Shown: positions 1-11,590, numbered from the stretch's first letter. The stretch is 64,000 bases of DNA from Odontocerum albicorne (GCA_949825065.1 OX463864.1:18922874-18986873); one strand, 5' to 3'. Translations and numbers: made by a program. Notes: generated by a model from the sequence alone, not told the origin.

Positions 1-342
1 CATAATGTTTTAGGGATATTAAGTACATGCCGTGTGAAATTAAGTTTTTTTTATGATAAGAATATTTAGTGATAAATTAATGAACATTCAATCACACTGC
101 AGAGAAAAACAATAATCCCATATAAAATTCTTCTTGGTAAGTCGATTAAAATTTACTAATAACAGAACTTCTTTTATGTTATGTGTTCGATTATTTTGTA
201 TATAGCGGCCGAGTTTACGTTCTTTATTTGAAAAAAATATTTGTTTGTGCGGATTTTCGGAATTTCAGATCTCACCCCTCCGTACACATTTTAATTATTA
301 AAACTCACGCATCTGTAGATTGAAAATACTATCACTATGAAA

Positions 343-1103
343 TGCCTAATTATCTACGCTATTTACCAAGAATTTGTAAGAATCGATTTATAGAATTTTC
401 GCGGCTTAAAGCAAAATAAATTACTCCTCGTGGTCTCATATTTTTCCGTACCTAATTAATCATCCAGGATATTACAATTCTATAAATCGATACTACGAGC
501 TTGTAAGAATCGATTTATAAAATTTTCACGGCTTAAAGCAACTAAATTAGCACTCTTTTGGCCTCATATTTTTTCTGTATATAATTATCCGGACTATTTA
601 CTAAGAGTTTGTAATAATCGATTCATAGAATTTTCGCGGCTTAAATCCAACTAAATTAGTCCTTGTGGTCTCCTATTTTTCCGTACCTAATTATCCAGGC
701 TATTTACGAAGAATTTATCGATTTATATAATTTTTGCGGCTTAAAGCAAACTAAATTAGCATTCGTGGCCTCATACTTTTTCCATACATAATTATCCAGG
801 TTATTTACTACGAGTTTGTAAGAATTAATTCATAGATATTTTCGCGGCTTAAAGCCAACGAAATTAGTCCTTGTGATCTCATATTTTTCCATACCTAATT
901 AATTATCCAGGCTATTTACTAAGAGTTTGTAAGAATCGATATATAGAATTTTCGCGGCTCAAAGCAAACTAAATTAGTCCGCGTGGTCTAATATTTTTCC
1001 ATACCTAATTATCCAGGCTATTTACTAAGAGTTTGTAAGAATCGATTTATAGAATTTTCGCGGCAAACTAAATTAGTCCGCGTGGTCTCATATTTTTCCG
1101 GTT
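343..1103. repeat. Tandem array, ~108-bp unit, about 7 copies
   Basis: A motif GCGGCTTAAAGC recurs at about 401, 528, 636, 736, 844, 954 and 1060, giving steps of 100 to 127 bases. Each unit also carries a stretch reading GAATCGATTTATAGAATTTT, then GTGGTCTCATATTTTTCC and a CCAGGCTATTTACTA block. Units are diverged by substitutions and small indels, so this is an old satellite-like array. Near 471-522 part of the unit appears inverted and could fold. No coding potential is seen. Confidence 0.85.
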
Positions 1104-1479
1104 CCACCTTGACACGAATACTCTATAAAAATCGGATTATTTTTTCCTCATTTTACTATGTGCAAAAAAATAACGGTCAACTTGGCACGGAGCGTAATCG
1201 ACACAAGAGAATTACATAACAAGGGTAATTTTCTGACGAAAATTCGCGTAAACAATGGCAAAAGTGTCGACAAGTGGCAGTCAAGTAATGAGATTTAATA
1301 TTATTTAAATAATCAACTCTCCGTTTTATTGTCGATTACGTAACTTGCCCGGTTTTTATAGCGACATATTGACAACATATTTATTACACTGTTTAATTTC
1401 AGTTATCAACATTTTCATTTACACATTGTTATAATTTTAAACGTTGAAATTTTCGTACAGAATATTTGCGATACGGAAT
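1104..1479. other. AT-rich spacer, nothing recognised
   Basis: Between the first tandem array and the next dispersed repeat I see no open frame of note and no repeat that recurs elsewhere in the window. Confidence 0.5.
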
Positions 1480-2145
1480 TTGTGTTACATCTTTCAAGGT
1501 CTATCTTACTCACATATTTTAGCGAGTTAAGCATAAATAATAATAAAACTAGACAGGTGAAAACTAGGTTAACGAGGTGTCGTTTCTCTGCCAAAGCGTT
1601 TGTTTTTGACTTAAATATTTATCGTTTTACCAAGGAGGATTTTAGAATACGTAACAAACAAGCTGCCACCTGTGATATACTACTTTAAACAATTCGATAT
1701 ATTTTTTACATTATATTGATATTACATTCAAAAGAGGGAAAATGTCAGTTTTCCTCAAAATGTCTACCAAACTAATTAACAAGGATGATTTTTTTTTAAA
1801 TATAAAAATATTGCCTGCAACAATCGTCATAAAGTAGAATAAATGTGGTAGAAATGCTGGAAAAGAATGATTCTGTGAGTAATTTCAATGTACCATATAC
1901 GAGTATGTTAGGTGAACAATCACTACAATAAGTTGAGGAATTTTAGTATTTATAGACTACGTATTTTTCTGATATCTTGTTTTCCAGAGACCGTAAGATA
2001 TTGAACGGCGTGTTGTAGCAGATAACAAAATCAATGGCACATTTCGTAGTTTTTTTTTCTTCAATAAAACAAAATCTTTAAAAAACGTTGTACACAATGG
2101 TGCGTTACTGTCAATTTTGATTTGTGAAAGTAAATTCAATATATA
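1480..2145 (+). repeat. Dispersed repeat, copy 1 (inverted copy at 8635-9240)
   Basis: Blocks here match, in reverse complement, blocks at 8635-9240: GGTTAACGAGGTGTCGTTTC with GCCAAAGCGTTTGTTTTTGA, then CAAGCTGCCACCTGTGATATAC, and further on GAACGGCGTGTTGTAGCAG. A third partial copy of the CATCTGTGATATACTAGTTT part lies at about 2200-2290. The short open frames at 1482-1688 (+) and 1957-2139 (-) lie inside the repeat and resemble no protein I know. Transposon class is undetermined. Confidence 0.6.
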
Positions 2146-3056
2146 TTAACTTAAATAATATCACGCTGTTTCTGTTCTACATTGATACACCTCATATTTT
2201 TCGTATTTATCGCAGTATTATAGAATATGTTACTAACAAGCTATCATCTGTGATATACTAGTTTAAAACGTTTCATATTTTTGACACATTTAATTTAGGT
2301 TTTACTTTTTCTTTTTGTCATATATTATTGATTGAATTAAGATAATTACATTATTTTGGTATTCTCATGTACAATATAATATTTTAAAAGATATATGGGT
2401 CCTGAATTGTTGTGTTTATGAAGAAAGTTAGTTATCTTTTGTTTCTGTCATATGTAAAGGACGCTTGAGTATTGTTTATTTTGTCAATAAATGAATGCTC
2501 ATGGAATTCATAAGCTATATGTATAGAGAGAATCATGTAACGCTTTTGACCACCCGAAAATCATGTAAAGTTTCAGCCCAGTCGACCAATGTTATATTTT
2601 GAAACATTCTCAACGTTCAATTTCCGTTGAAAGATGAATTTTTCATTTTCATCGTCGTAATTTATTAACGAATATTATTTTATGTCATTTGTTGCGTAAA
2701 TGTTATCTGAAAATAAAACGGCAAAAATATTTGGTCGAAAATAAAAGTATTCATGAGTCACGCGAGTCCTCAAACACTTTGCCACATGTGTCATCATCAG
2801 ATGAGCACTTACGCCAGAGCTGATGATATCTTGAATCTCAGATCCACACCTATTTATAGAGGAACGAATATCCGAGGTGAGAGACGATAGAAATGATGGA
2901 GAACGTGACATGAATAGATAAATCAAATATAAGTTATTTTCACTTATTTTATTTTACAATAATAATATAAAATAAAATAAGTGAAAATAAGGTATATTTG
3001 ATTGCTTAAAAATTAGTAGGAAAAACGGCTTAAAAATTAGTAGGAAAAAGACAGAA
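2146..3056. other. AT-rich region with a third partial copy of the dispersed repeat; otherwise nothing recognised
   Basis: About 2200-2290 repeats part of the 1480-2145 element. The remainder, including a short minus-strand open frame at 2675-2926, shows no recognisable domain. A 24-base motif around GCTTAAAAATTAGTAGGAAAA is directly duplicated at 3004-3050, just before the LINE fragment. Confidence 0.4.
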
Positions 3057-3722
3057 TGCCACAACTCCTTCAATGCAACAGGACGGGGGAATATTAGCCG
3101 GCTGTGACTCATTTAAGTATCTGGGCTCACTCATTCACAAAGACGGAGGGTGCGCCGCGGATGTTGACCATAGAATAAGTGTGGGATGGATGAAATTCAG
3201 GTCGGTAACAGGAGTCTTGTGTGACCCAAAAATGCCTATAAAACTAAAAGGAAAGGTATACAAGACTATCGTTAGACCCGCAATAATGTATGGCTCAGAA
3301 TGCTGGACTATGTACAGCCCCTACTCTAGGCAACTTGAAACAGCAGAAATGCGAATGCTTAGGTGATCGGCAGGAGTATCACTGAAATATAAAATTAAGA
3401 GCTCACGCATTCGTGGTAGCCTGGGAGTCACTGACATAAACAGTAAGCGGGAAGAGCGACAGCTGAGATGGTACGGGCACATAAAACGGAGACCACCAGA
3501 TCATACTGTGAATTAGGCATTGTCTGTGGATCTTTCTCGACAATCCGTCCAGAGGAAGACCAAAGAACTCCTGGATGACTCAATGCTCAAAAATCATGCA
3601 GAGAAACGGCTTAGATGAAAGTGACACCCAGAACCGAAGAATATACAGCCTGAGAACGAGAAGAGCTGACCCCTACAGCCTAACTAGGCAATGAGCTGGG
3701 GCAGTGCCAGGAAGAAGAAGAA
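3057..3722 (+). pseudogene. RTE-type non-LTR retrotransposon, 3' end of reverse transcriptase ORF (remnant)
   Basis: The open frame 3073-3366 encodes the post-catalytic part of an RTE-like reverse transcriptase: FKYLGSLIHKDGG, then GWMKFRSVTGVLCD and a tyrosine-rich YGSECWTM block. After a stop at the end of that frame, the protein continues in a shifted frame with SSRIRGSLGVTDINSKREER and LRWYGHIKRRPPDHTVN, followed by more stops. The copy is 5' truncated, frameshifted and dead. Its end is a short GAA-rich tail (GAAGAAGAAGAAG, about 3710-3722), typical of RTE 3' ends. A second copy of the same family lies on the minus strand at 37,702-38,045, sharing the GCTCACGCATTCGTGG block. Confidence 0.85.
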
Positions 3723-3847
3723 GACTTATTTTATTTTACAGGTTATTATTAATAAGTTATTAATAAACATTACAAAAAAACTGTAAACATATGATTAAAT
3801 AGATCAATCACATTAAGCCACACAAACTTAACCAAATATAATTATGT

Positions 3848-4112
3848 CATGTAGCGCATGACTGAGCAGCATCGTGACTCCCGTGATAGCATCTGACGGC
3901 TCCTCTCCATCCATCCCTGCAATATGCGGCTCGAAGGGCAGTTGTTAAGGGTAGTCAATTGGCGTATTTCACTTGGTTAGACCAACACATTGGGATTATT
4001 TCTCTTGTACATCGTCTTTCCATGCCTCCAGTAACCACAAACCTCTGCAAAATATCTCCTTGACCACGTGCAACGTGCTCAAAGAATCGGAGGACTCGTT
4101 GATGGCATATTA
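3848..4112 (-). pseudogene. LINE reverse transcriptase C-terminal remnant, copy 1 (copy 2 at 34,078-34,338)
   Basis: Read on the minus strand, the sequence encodes a degenerate LINE C-terminus: VLRFFEHVARG, FVVTGGMERRCTREI, then WSNQVK, an ALR block, RDGWRGAVR and a final HDAAQSCAT before a stop. This order (FGHVARG, VVTGKVEG, RWSDQ, LR.AEDR..WR) is that of arthropod LINE reverse transcriptase tails. The copy at 34,078-34,338 aligns along the whole length. No flanking target duplication was identified. Confidence 0.7.
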
Positions 4113-4207
4113 TCGACTATCTGTCGGTGATTTTCAGTTCTTCGAGAGTGGAGGCGTTCGTTAAACCAAACAACAACGAAAAAATATACGAATATATAGT
4201 GAAAGGA

Positions 4208-4420
4208 TGATCTCCTTTGCCTAGCTGGTAAGACGCATGTCTTCAAGCCAGGAGGTTACTACAGGTTCGATCTCTGCTAGAACCCAGATTTTTTAAAGGA
4301 TTCCAGTCTTCTTTTAACTTAAGGCCTCTTGAACACCGTTCTCGTTGGTTAGAAGATATTGCCACGTAGCAATAAGTCGACCAGTTTTTACTGCGTACAA
4401 ATAAAGTGTAATGAAATAAT
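4208..4420 (+). mobile_element. tRNA-derived SINE (SINE-A), diverged copy
   Basis: The head has an A-box-like TAGCTGGTAAGACGC and a B-box-like GGTTCGATCTC with tRNA-like spacing, followed by the family body (AGAACCCAGATTTTTTAAAGG, ATTCCAGTCT, TTAAGGCC) and the tail (GGTTAGAAGATATTGCCACG, GTAGCAATAAG). RNA polymerase III would be expected to transcribe an active copy; this one is diverged. Other copies: 11,791-12,003, 26,100-26,303, 33,175-33,337, 34,640-34,835 and 61,544-61,765. Confidence 0.85.
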
Positions 4421-4635
4421 ACAAATGTGCAAGATTATTCATATGTATTTATAAATGAAAATGATTAATTTAATCTCTTTTTTCTGGCTTTCGTCTCAGG
4501 TAATTCCTTCATCACATCATCATAATTAATTTCTTTATTGGGTAGTTTCTAATGGATTACCGCAGCCGCTATCTTTTCATCGTTACTCTAACTTGTTTGC
4601 TTTTTTTACCTTTTTAATAGCATATTCGAATCTCA

Positions 4636-4697
4636 AAATAAAGCGACCTTGAGGAGAGTCTGCTCTCCAAACGGCATTAAATTAATTGTCATTTTTT
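4636..4697 (+). repeat. Short structured module (GAGGAGAGTCTGCTCTC type)
   Basis: AAAGCGACCTTGAGGAGAGT followed by CTGCTCTCCAAACGG and a TTAATTGTCAT end. The same module recurs at about 20,905-20,950, 21,035-21,080, 21,145-21,182 and 21,795-21,850, and inverted at 22,595-22,652, in and around the Penelope-like foldback. Confidence 0.6.
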
Positions 4698-4789
4698 TTA
4701 ATTTTTATATTCAATAGAAATATTGCATAATCGTTACTCATAGCAGATTATTGCGGTGATATTTAAGTTTTGAAAATATTATAATATTT

Positions 4790-5238
4790 GACATTTATTG
4801 TCATTTCCATTTAAGGACCCCCCTCTCTCCGGGGCACAGTGCCTGTTCACCCGTTGCACCTGCCTAGTTACGGCATTGATTGGGAATGCATCATATAATC
4901 CAATTATTATTTATTTCATGGGCAAGCAAAGGGTCGGTGGGCAGAGGAAGCGCTATAAAGACAGTTTCCTCGAGTCACTGACTTTTTGCAGGATGCCTGA
5001 GGACTAGGAGCAGATAGATCAAGGCCTCAGGGCGTTGGAGAACTATCTGTTCTCGAGTTGATGTTGCTTCAACAGCTAGACGTATAAGAAACAGTCAGCG
5101 TGCTGCGAACATGCATCAGCGAGACCAGTCTACTCGTCTAGAATCGGACCGTTCTCTTACAGGTCATAGGATGGACGCGCAGGAGCAATAAGAGATTAAC
5201 CTTGGAATGGCGAGAGAATCCTCGACTAACAAAACAAT
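4790..5238 (+). pseudogene. LINE reverse transcriptase C-terminal remnant, QRVGGQRKRYKD type
   Basis: The open frame 4798-5007 contains GKQRVGGQRKRYKDSFLESL followed by a short block ending MPED and a stop. This is the conserved linker after the fingers of a common arthropod LINE family (consensus GKR..GGQ.KRYKD.LK.SL). Beyond the stop, weak similarity continues to about 5190 with frame breaks. A minus-strand fragment at 56,437-56,800 represents the C2H2 zinc-finger end of a similar LINE. The last ~40 bases (about 5200-5240) resemble the tail of SINE-B. Nonfunctional. Confidence 0.65.
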
Positions 5239-5988
5239 GAAGACTATTCTTTTAGTATTCTGCAACAATTATAATTTAATTGAACTTAAAATTGGCTCTC
5301 ATGTGAATTTAAAAGCATACAAGCCAGGCGGAAGTCATTAAAAAAAAAGAAAATATTTAAAATTAGTTTTAAACACTTTAATTATCAAGAAGCTTATCTC
5401 TGAAGGCCATCAACATAGCTCGTTCAATGCCACGTCTGTCGACACTGCATCCTACATTTTATTACTTGTTTAAAAAGCTCCAACGAAACATGTGGATGTC
5501 CAAACATTGTTTACTTACGTCTAGAGAGACGACCTCGATCTAGCCTTGTTGATCAGATATTCCACCAGAGCTTTTGGGTTTGTTTCAATCACATGGAATC
5601 GTGCGGTTTCGATTGAATTCGTGATGCAAAGACTGTAGACATACGAGTATGTTACGTGTTATAATAAACAAGAGTAATTTGATGTACTCGTTTACCCTAT
5701 CCCTGATTGGAAGATACACCATCTCGTTAAAATTTCAATGCAGTACTGCATCAACTTAAAATTTCATTTACTTTTCGGTGCCAAGCCAAAAGTTTTGCAT
5801 TTCAATTTTAGTCTGCATTTCATCGTTTATGTATTGTATATTTAAACTGTTACAAAGGAAACATGCTCTAACGGTTGTCTCTTACCTGATTTTTCACAGA
5901 CAGTAATTCTTCGGATGTATGGTATGGAGTGAGAGGAGAAGACTTTGTAAAAACTCGTACTAACGTGCCGTGGCCGAAGACACTGAGG
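5239..5988. other. Intergenic, nothing recognised
   Basis: No open frame of note and no repeat shared with the rest of the window was recognised. Confidence 0.4.
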
Positions 5989-5992
5989 TTAA

Positions 5993-6459
5993 CCCTTATT
6001 TCCCTGTGATGTGTAACTAGTACACATTACTTCTAAAAATCGGGAATAAATTCACCAATACAATCAAACGTGTGCCAGTGTGTGACGTAGGTATATTCAT
6101 TCTAAAAAACCGCTATGGGTGAGGAAACGACGCTATTCACCTCTCACTCTACTTCGGTATATGGGAACGCAAAAAATTGAATCTCAATTCGCTCACTTCT
6201 CTCGCTTCAGTAGCTCGAGGGCTTTCATTTGAGGTGGTCGCTTCGCCCGTTTTGCGAACGTCGGCCGATGGTTTTTTTCATGTTTTCAGCAATTAAATTT
6301 CGATTATTATACACTTTTGACTTCAAATTTAATCAATTTAAGCGATTGGCTATGAATATTCTTATTTTTCTGATTTTATATTAAATCGCTCATTTTTATA
6401 TGTGTATTGAATACACAGCACCGGAACGCGCGTATTTTTTTAGCACAGGAAGGGAAAGG
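5993..6459. mobile_element. piggyBac-type MITE, copy 1, with TTAA target duplication
   Basis: The element is flanked by TTAA at 5989-5992 and 6460-6463. Its ends are imperfect inverted repeats, CCCTTATTTCCCTGTG at the left and, on the other strand, CCTTTCCCTTCCTGTG at the right. TTAA duplication with C-rich ends is diagnostic of the piggyBac superfamily. It is 467 bp and noncoding. A 622-bp relative at 45,116-45,737 is clearly homologous and contains about 150 bp (45,157-45,293) missing here, so this copy looks like an internal-deletion derivative. Assignment to piggyBac rests on target site and ends only, since no transposase is present. Confidence 0.8.
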
Positions 6460-6463
6460 TTAA

Positions 6464-8264
6464 CCAGCAATTCGATGAACTGTCGCAAGTCTGGAACGTT
6501 AGAGCGTTTTCTGTGACTGCTGTACTCTGAGGGATACGTACGAAGTAGGGAAAATTTCATTGAAAGTACTGGCGATTTGCCAGGCTGTTGCCTAAGAGAA
6601 TTTTGGACAAATTCAATAGCACAAATATGTGCATAATTTCTCATATTAATGTATTTTTTTCTTAAAATTTATATTAACATTAATTCTTTTAAACCTCTAG
6701 TCGTAAGATTTTGCCTTCCATATCTTCAAAATTCAAGTCTGAGAATGAAAATAAATATGATGTTTCAACGATGTTATTCAATTGTATATAACCTATTTAC
6801 CGCGTTAGTAAATACAATATTTATTAAATTATTTGATGTGTTTCACAATCAATGTCAAGCGGTGAATATTTACTACTTTCATAAATTTTTAATGTTTATA
6901 TTGACGGTACATATAATTTGACAATAAGGAAATAGAATGAATTGGACACTCCGTGTGCCATTGACGGATCCAGGATTTTTTTCCAGGGGGAGGGGATTTT
7001 CAAAGACAAATCTGTCTAATTTTTTAAGACAAATATTTATTTAAATACTTTTATACTACATACTTCATTATAATTCAAATTACTAAGATGGTACGCACAA
7101 TATCTATTAGAAACCTGGTTCAAAATTAGCGAGATTTTGCGCAACAAAAAATAATGCAATTTCCCCATCAAAAACTATTAATTTCGTGTAAGGAAATGAA
7201 TCGTGCAGCGGATATTTTATTTGATGTATCCCCGAAAACGAAAAATTTCGTATACAAAAAAAACCGAGCCGTTTCGTTTAAAAAAATACGCATTTAATTG
7301 GCTAATGTACTAAAGAATTTTATCATTTTTCTTTCTTTATGCAGTGCCACCAAATCCACCTTCCGCGTGCCACCTAGTGGCACGTGTGCCGTATGTTGAA
7401 AGAACACCCATAACAATTGACATTATTTTCGAGGCAATATTTGATATTTAACACATTTTAAATATGTTTGTTATGTTCTATACAGCACACATTTCAAGAA
7501 AGGGTTTTTTAAGTGTCTGTAACTTCTCCGAGCAACAGCTTTATTTATCAAATTAAGGCAGGCATCGTGACATTCATATGTAATAACATATGAATATCCA
7601 ACGCCCGTTCCAAAAATTGCGTGATATTAATCGTCCTCTGATGAATCGTCCTCTGTTCGTTTTCAGTGGATATTTATACCGGGAAGGACATCACAGTACT
7701 TGGTAACTAACATGCGATACTAGCGCCATCTGTCGTGTTTCAGTTCGCTCGCATTCACTACCGCGTCATCATTGCTAGTTTCATATTGGATTTCATACGA
7801 ATTTTATTACAAAAGTTATATTTTTTATAAAAATAACTGTACAACTCGGAAGGCTTATTACTATATTTAGGGTTGCCCAACCTGTTAATACACGTAAGCT
7901 ACTTTTTTTTTACATTGCTTTGAAAAATTAGTGCTTAGCCTGACATATTCTTAGTACGCGCATTTCTACAGCATTTGTTCGTCTCTTTTCAGCCTTGTTT
8001 CACGTTCATTCTCATACGTCAAAACTATTACTACTGGTGCAAAATAGTTCGATACTAAAATTAGTTCGCTTAAATTATCCACTGTGATCCATAAAATTAA
8101 TTTTAAGGACATTTCAACAAGGAAATTGTTTCATTTAAGCGATACTAGAAATATTTATTACAGACTTCCTAAGAAAATTTATTTGCTATATGTTCATTAC
8201 AGAATTCCTAGTAAATTTAAAGTGCAATATAATTATAACAGAACTCCTAATAAATTGAATTTAT
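6464..8264. other. Long AT-rich stretch with no recognised gene
   Basis: Short open frames occur (6396-6644 minus, 6649-6921 plus, 8084-8272 plus) but have AT-driven composition and no domain. A perfect small hairpin with arms GTGCCAC and GTGGCAC lies near 7362-7382 and could belong to the end of an undefined transposon. CTAGCGCCATCTGTCGTG near 7720 looks like a generic insect repeat fragment. Confidence 0.4.
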
Positions 8265-8560
8265 TAAGATGAAAGTCCACAACAGTATTTTAGAGCCAAC
8301 TTTGATGTTTGGTAATGAAACATGGACATGGAAATAAACTAAAAGGAGAAATACTTGAATTTGAACGTAACGATTAGGGATGAATGTAAAATAAAAATGA
8401 GAAGATGAAGATGAAGAAGAGCACTTTGAGATGGTTTGGGCATGTAGAACGAATGAATGAAGAAATATTAACAAATATTCATTGCAACTGTGAGTGAAAG
8501 GCATGGTAGATGAATACCAAAGAAAGTATTGTTGAATGAAGATTTTTTTTTAAATCAGAG
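8265..8560 (+). pseudogene. Degenerate LINE reverse transcriptase tail
   Basis: Conceptual translation in shifting frames gives VHNSILEPTLMFGNETWTWK, then LRWFGHVERMNE-like residues (from ACTTTGAGATGGTTTGGGCA) and a VSERHGR-like end. This follows the order of LINE reverse transcriptase tails (LVPTLLYGSETWT, LRWFGHVERM, GRGRPRKK). Several frameshifts and stops are present. A related remnant lies at 15,505-15,800. Confidence 0.65.
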
Positions 8561-8634
8561 AAATCGTAAGAATTATGTGAGACGTTGTATAAATACTAGT
8601 ATGTTATAAAAGAGAAGCAGCGTGATTTTATATA

Positions 8635-9240
8635 TGTGAATATATGTTGAATTTACTTTCATAAATTAAGATTGACACTAGCACATCACTGTGTACAACA
8701 CTTTTTATAGATTTTGCGATTAATTTATTGAAAAAAATACAGTACTAAATGTGCCATTGATTTTATTACCTGCTGCAACACGCCGTTCAGTAAATATCTT
8801 ACGATCACTGGAAAACGAGAAATCGCAAAAATATGTAATCCCCAAATAGTAAAACTCTAGTCTTTCACTGTTTATCCATATATTAAAATTATTCACAGAA
8901 TAATTATTTTCCAGCATTTCAACCGCATTGATTCTACTTTATGAAGATTAACGCAGGTAGTACTTGTTAATAATGAGTATGGTTGAAAATATAAAGAAAA
9001 CGGACAATTTCGCTCTTTTGACCGTAATATCAATTTAATGATAAAAATTATGAAATTGTTGAAACTAGTATACCACAGATGGCAGCTCGTTTGTTATGTA
9101 TTCTAAAATCCTTCTAGGTAAAACGATAAATAGTCAAAAACAAACGCTTTGGCATAGAAACGACTCCTCGTTAACGTAGTTTTCACATGTCCAGTTGTAT
9201 CATGATTTATGCTTAACTCACAAAAATATTCGAGTAAAAT
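8635..9240 (-). repeat. Dispersed repeat, copy 2 (inverted relative to 1480-2145)
   Basis: Blocks CTGCTGCAACACGCCGTTCA, CCACAGATGGCAGCTCGTTT and CAAACGCTTTGGCATAGAAA are reverse complements of blocks in 1480-2145 in the same relative order. The two copies differ by many substitutions and small gaps. Confidence 0.6.
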
Positions 9241-9700
9241 AGATTTTAAAGGCAGGAGTTCAAATAACAGTAAGTGTTTTATAACTTATTCTCTCGTTAT
9301 GTTCAAACCATCTCAGAATTATTTTCATAATTTTATTGTACTTATAGCATCCGTCTCTAACAATAAGTTGTCATTTATCCAATCATTGCTTTGAATAGTC
9401 AGACATTTCATCGTTTAAACAGAATGGTGTGTGTTAATAGCAAATTGAAGCAATGTAGGGAATGTTAACATTCACATATGTGGAAAACTACTGAACTACT
9501 AAATATCGAAAGAGTTTTAAACAGTAAATTCAGATTTGTGACTGTAAATTGGTGGAGAATTTATTGCGAATAAGACGGTGTACAATAAACGGACGGAGAT
9601 AGTTATACTTGCGCAGGACACTCGCACTCGAAGAAAATGTGGTCGGACACAGGACACTCGAAGAAAACGTGGTCAAGAATTTCTCCAACTACCTCATGTG
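9241..9700. other. Spacer with a short direct duplication
   Basis: CAGGACACTCG...GAAGAAAA.GTGGTC is present twice in tandem at about 9615-9675. Nothing else is recognised. Confidence 0.5.
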
Positions 9701-10527
9701 CAATGTTTACACGAGCTTAGTACTAATCGTTTGTACTAAGCTGCTTAGTGACAAGTGAGAATAAATCGTATACACGTTGGTGTTAGGAAGATGTATTAGT
9801 AGCACGACATCCGTCCGGAATGGACAACCACCGCCGTATACACGTTGGTGTTAGGAAGATGTATTAGTAGCACGACATCCGTCCGGAATGGACAACCACC
9901 GCCGTATACACGTTGGTGTTAGGAAGATGTATTAGTAGCACGACATCCGTCCGGAATGGACAACCACCGCCGTATACACGTTGGTGTTAGGAAGATGTAT
10001 TAGTAGCACGACATCCGTCCGGAATGGACAACCACCGCCGTATACACGTTGGTGTTAGGAAGATGTATTAGTAGCACGACATCCGTCCGGAATGGACAAC
10101 CACCGCCGTATACACGTTGGTGTTAGGAAGATGTATTAGTAGCACGACATCCGTCCGGAATGGACAACCACCGCCGTATACACGTTGGTGTTAGGAAGAT
10201 GTATTAGTAGCACGACATCCGTCCGGAATGGACAACCACCGCCGCCGCCTTGTTTTGAGAAATGTGTTACCAAATACCAAAAAAGTACGAACACGTGCGC
10301 TCACTTGCCGTTTCAATTTGTCACTAAACACTTGCCGCGGCTGTTTAGACGACTCTGCAAGCGACAAGTGCTTAGTTGAATTGTGTCGGTTAGTAAATAA
10401 GTCTGCCTCATATTCACGTGCACTTGCTAGATTTACTAATGCTTAGTACTAATATGCTTGTTTACACGTGGATACAAGTGCGAGTGAGAGGCGCTAATGA
10501 CAAGTACTAAGCTCGTGTACACATGAC
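9701..10527. mobile_element. Hairpin-ended element (MITE-like) of unknown superfamily
   Basis: The left end reads TTTACACGAGCTTAGTAC and the right end, inverted, GTACTAAGCTCGTGTACAC, so the ends are complementary over about 17-19 bases. The left end also carries its own 10-bp hairpin (AGCTTAGTAC at 9714-9723 with GTACTAAGCT at 9733-9742). Subterminal AAGTGC..GTGAGAG-type motifs repeat on the right side (10,440-10,540). The interior holds the 68-bp array. No target duplication could be fixed and no transposase is present, so the class is open. Confidence 0.55.
9767..10242. repeat. Tandem array of 68 bp, seven copies that look identical
   Basis: Units begin CGTATACACGTTGGTGTTAG at 9767, 9835, 9903, 9971, 10,039, 10,107 and 10,175, exactly 68 bases apart, and end at GACAACCACCGC. 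I could see no difference between units, so the expansion or its homogenisation is very recent (or there is an assembly effect). The open frames at 10,185-10,379 and 10,228-10,446 start in the last unit and run into unique sequence; they have no recognisable domain. Confidence 0.95.
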
Positions 10528-11590
10528 AATAAGTGCAAATGAGACTTTTTTTATACGGATTTTATAACGGTGGCTTCTTGTCAGACAGTAACCTATTACT
10601 ATCTTACATATGATAGACATTATTCAGCAATCTGCGCTCGGCGAATTTCCATTCCGATACCATGGATTTTTTTATGGTTCCCTCCGTGGTAGACGCAGAT
10701 TTAATTGGGCGTCCGGAACGCGATTTATCTTCGGTGCACGACGATCACGCTTAAACTAATTTATTTAGAAATAAACAGTCTTCAGCGCTGGTGCAGTCTC
10801 GCGCGGCTGTTAACTTCTTCAAATAAAAATGTTTTACGACGGCACGAAACTCGTTTTTACCATTGTTGCGGCAAATGTCAAAGGGATCGATTCAGGTTGA
10901 TGTCGAAAGTTGCATCTGGATTTTTTTATAGAGATCGGTTGAGGAACGATATTTGTCAGCAGTGATGTCATTTTATGAATTGTGGCGTCATCTCATGGAA
11001 ATAAAACAAACTTGACTAACTACCCTCGTAATTTGTTTGGACATAATTATTTTGTAGAACCAAGGCTTACCGGCTATTTTAACCTGGGTATTATTTTACG
11101 CTTTTCCCTTTTTACTACCAAATAACTCCCAAGCCCATGACCAACTGGTAAGTAAACGATTTTTAGCCTACAACATGATATACGAGAAACAGGTAACATG
11201 GTTTATGGGGGATTAGCTGGATAATGTTATATATTTTGTCAGACGGTGTGTGATTTAATTTCTATATATACCGGTCCAATAATTTCTCGCCGAAAAAAAC
11301 TTATCGACAAAGTAATTATCATTAACAAAATGTTCGTTTGATCGGTGAAATGTAATGCATCTGAACGAGGTTTATAATCGTCTAGTGACTATTCGACGAA
11401 AAGTTGGGATCGGTGCCAAGTGGGTCGGAATTTTGAAAAAATACCGATTGTTTCAAAAAGGATACGCAGCTTTTTCTTTTTTATCTTTTCTTTCGAGATT
11501 TTTCTTCACCATTATAAGGCCGAAAATAAATATAATATAAAGAACATTTGAAATTTTAATATTTATAAATAAACATAATTATCACATATT
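10528..11590. other. Unrecognised sequence, including an open frame at 10,705-10,965
   Basis: The 86-codon plus-strand frame at 10,705-10,965 has mixed composition but no domain I recognise. No splice context or start context supports a gene. Confidence 0.35.

Noticed and set aside
5200..5240. SINE-B copy
   Set aside because: Only about 35 bases (GGAATGGCGAGAGAATCCTC) match the SINE-B tail; too little to annotate as an element.
7362..7382. Transcription terminator hairpin
   Set aside because: A short GTGCCAC/GTGGCAC hairpin has no terminator meaning in a eukaryote and is more likely a transposon-end remnant.
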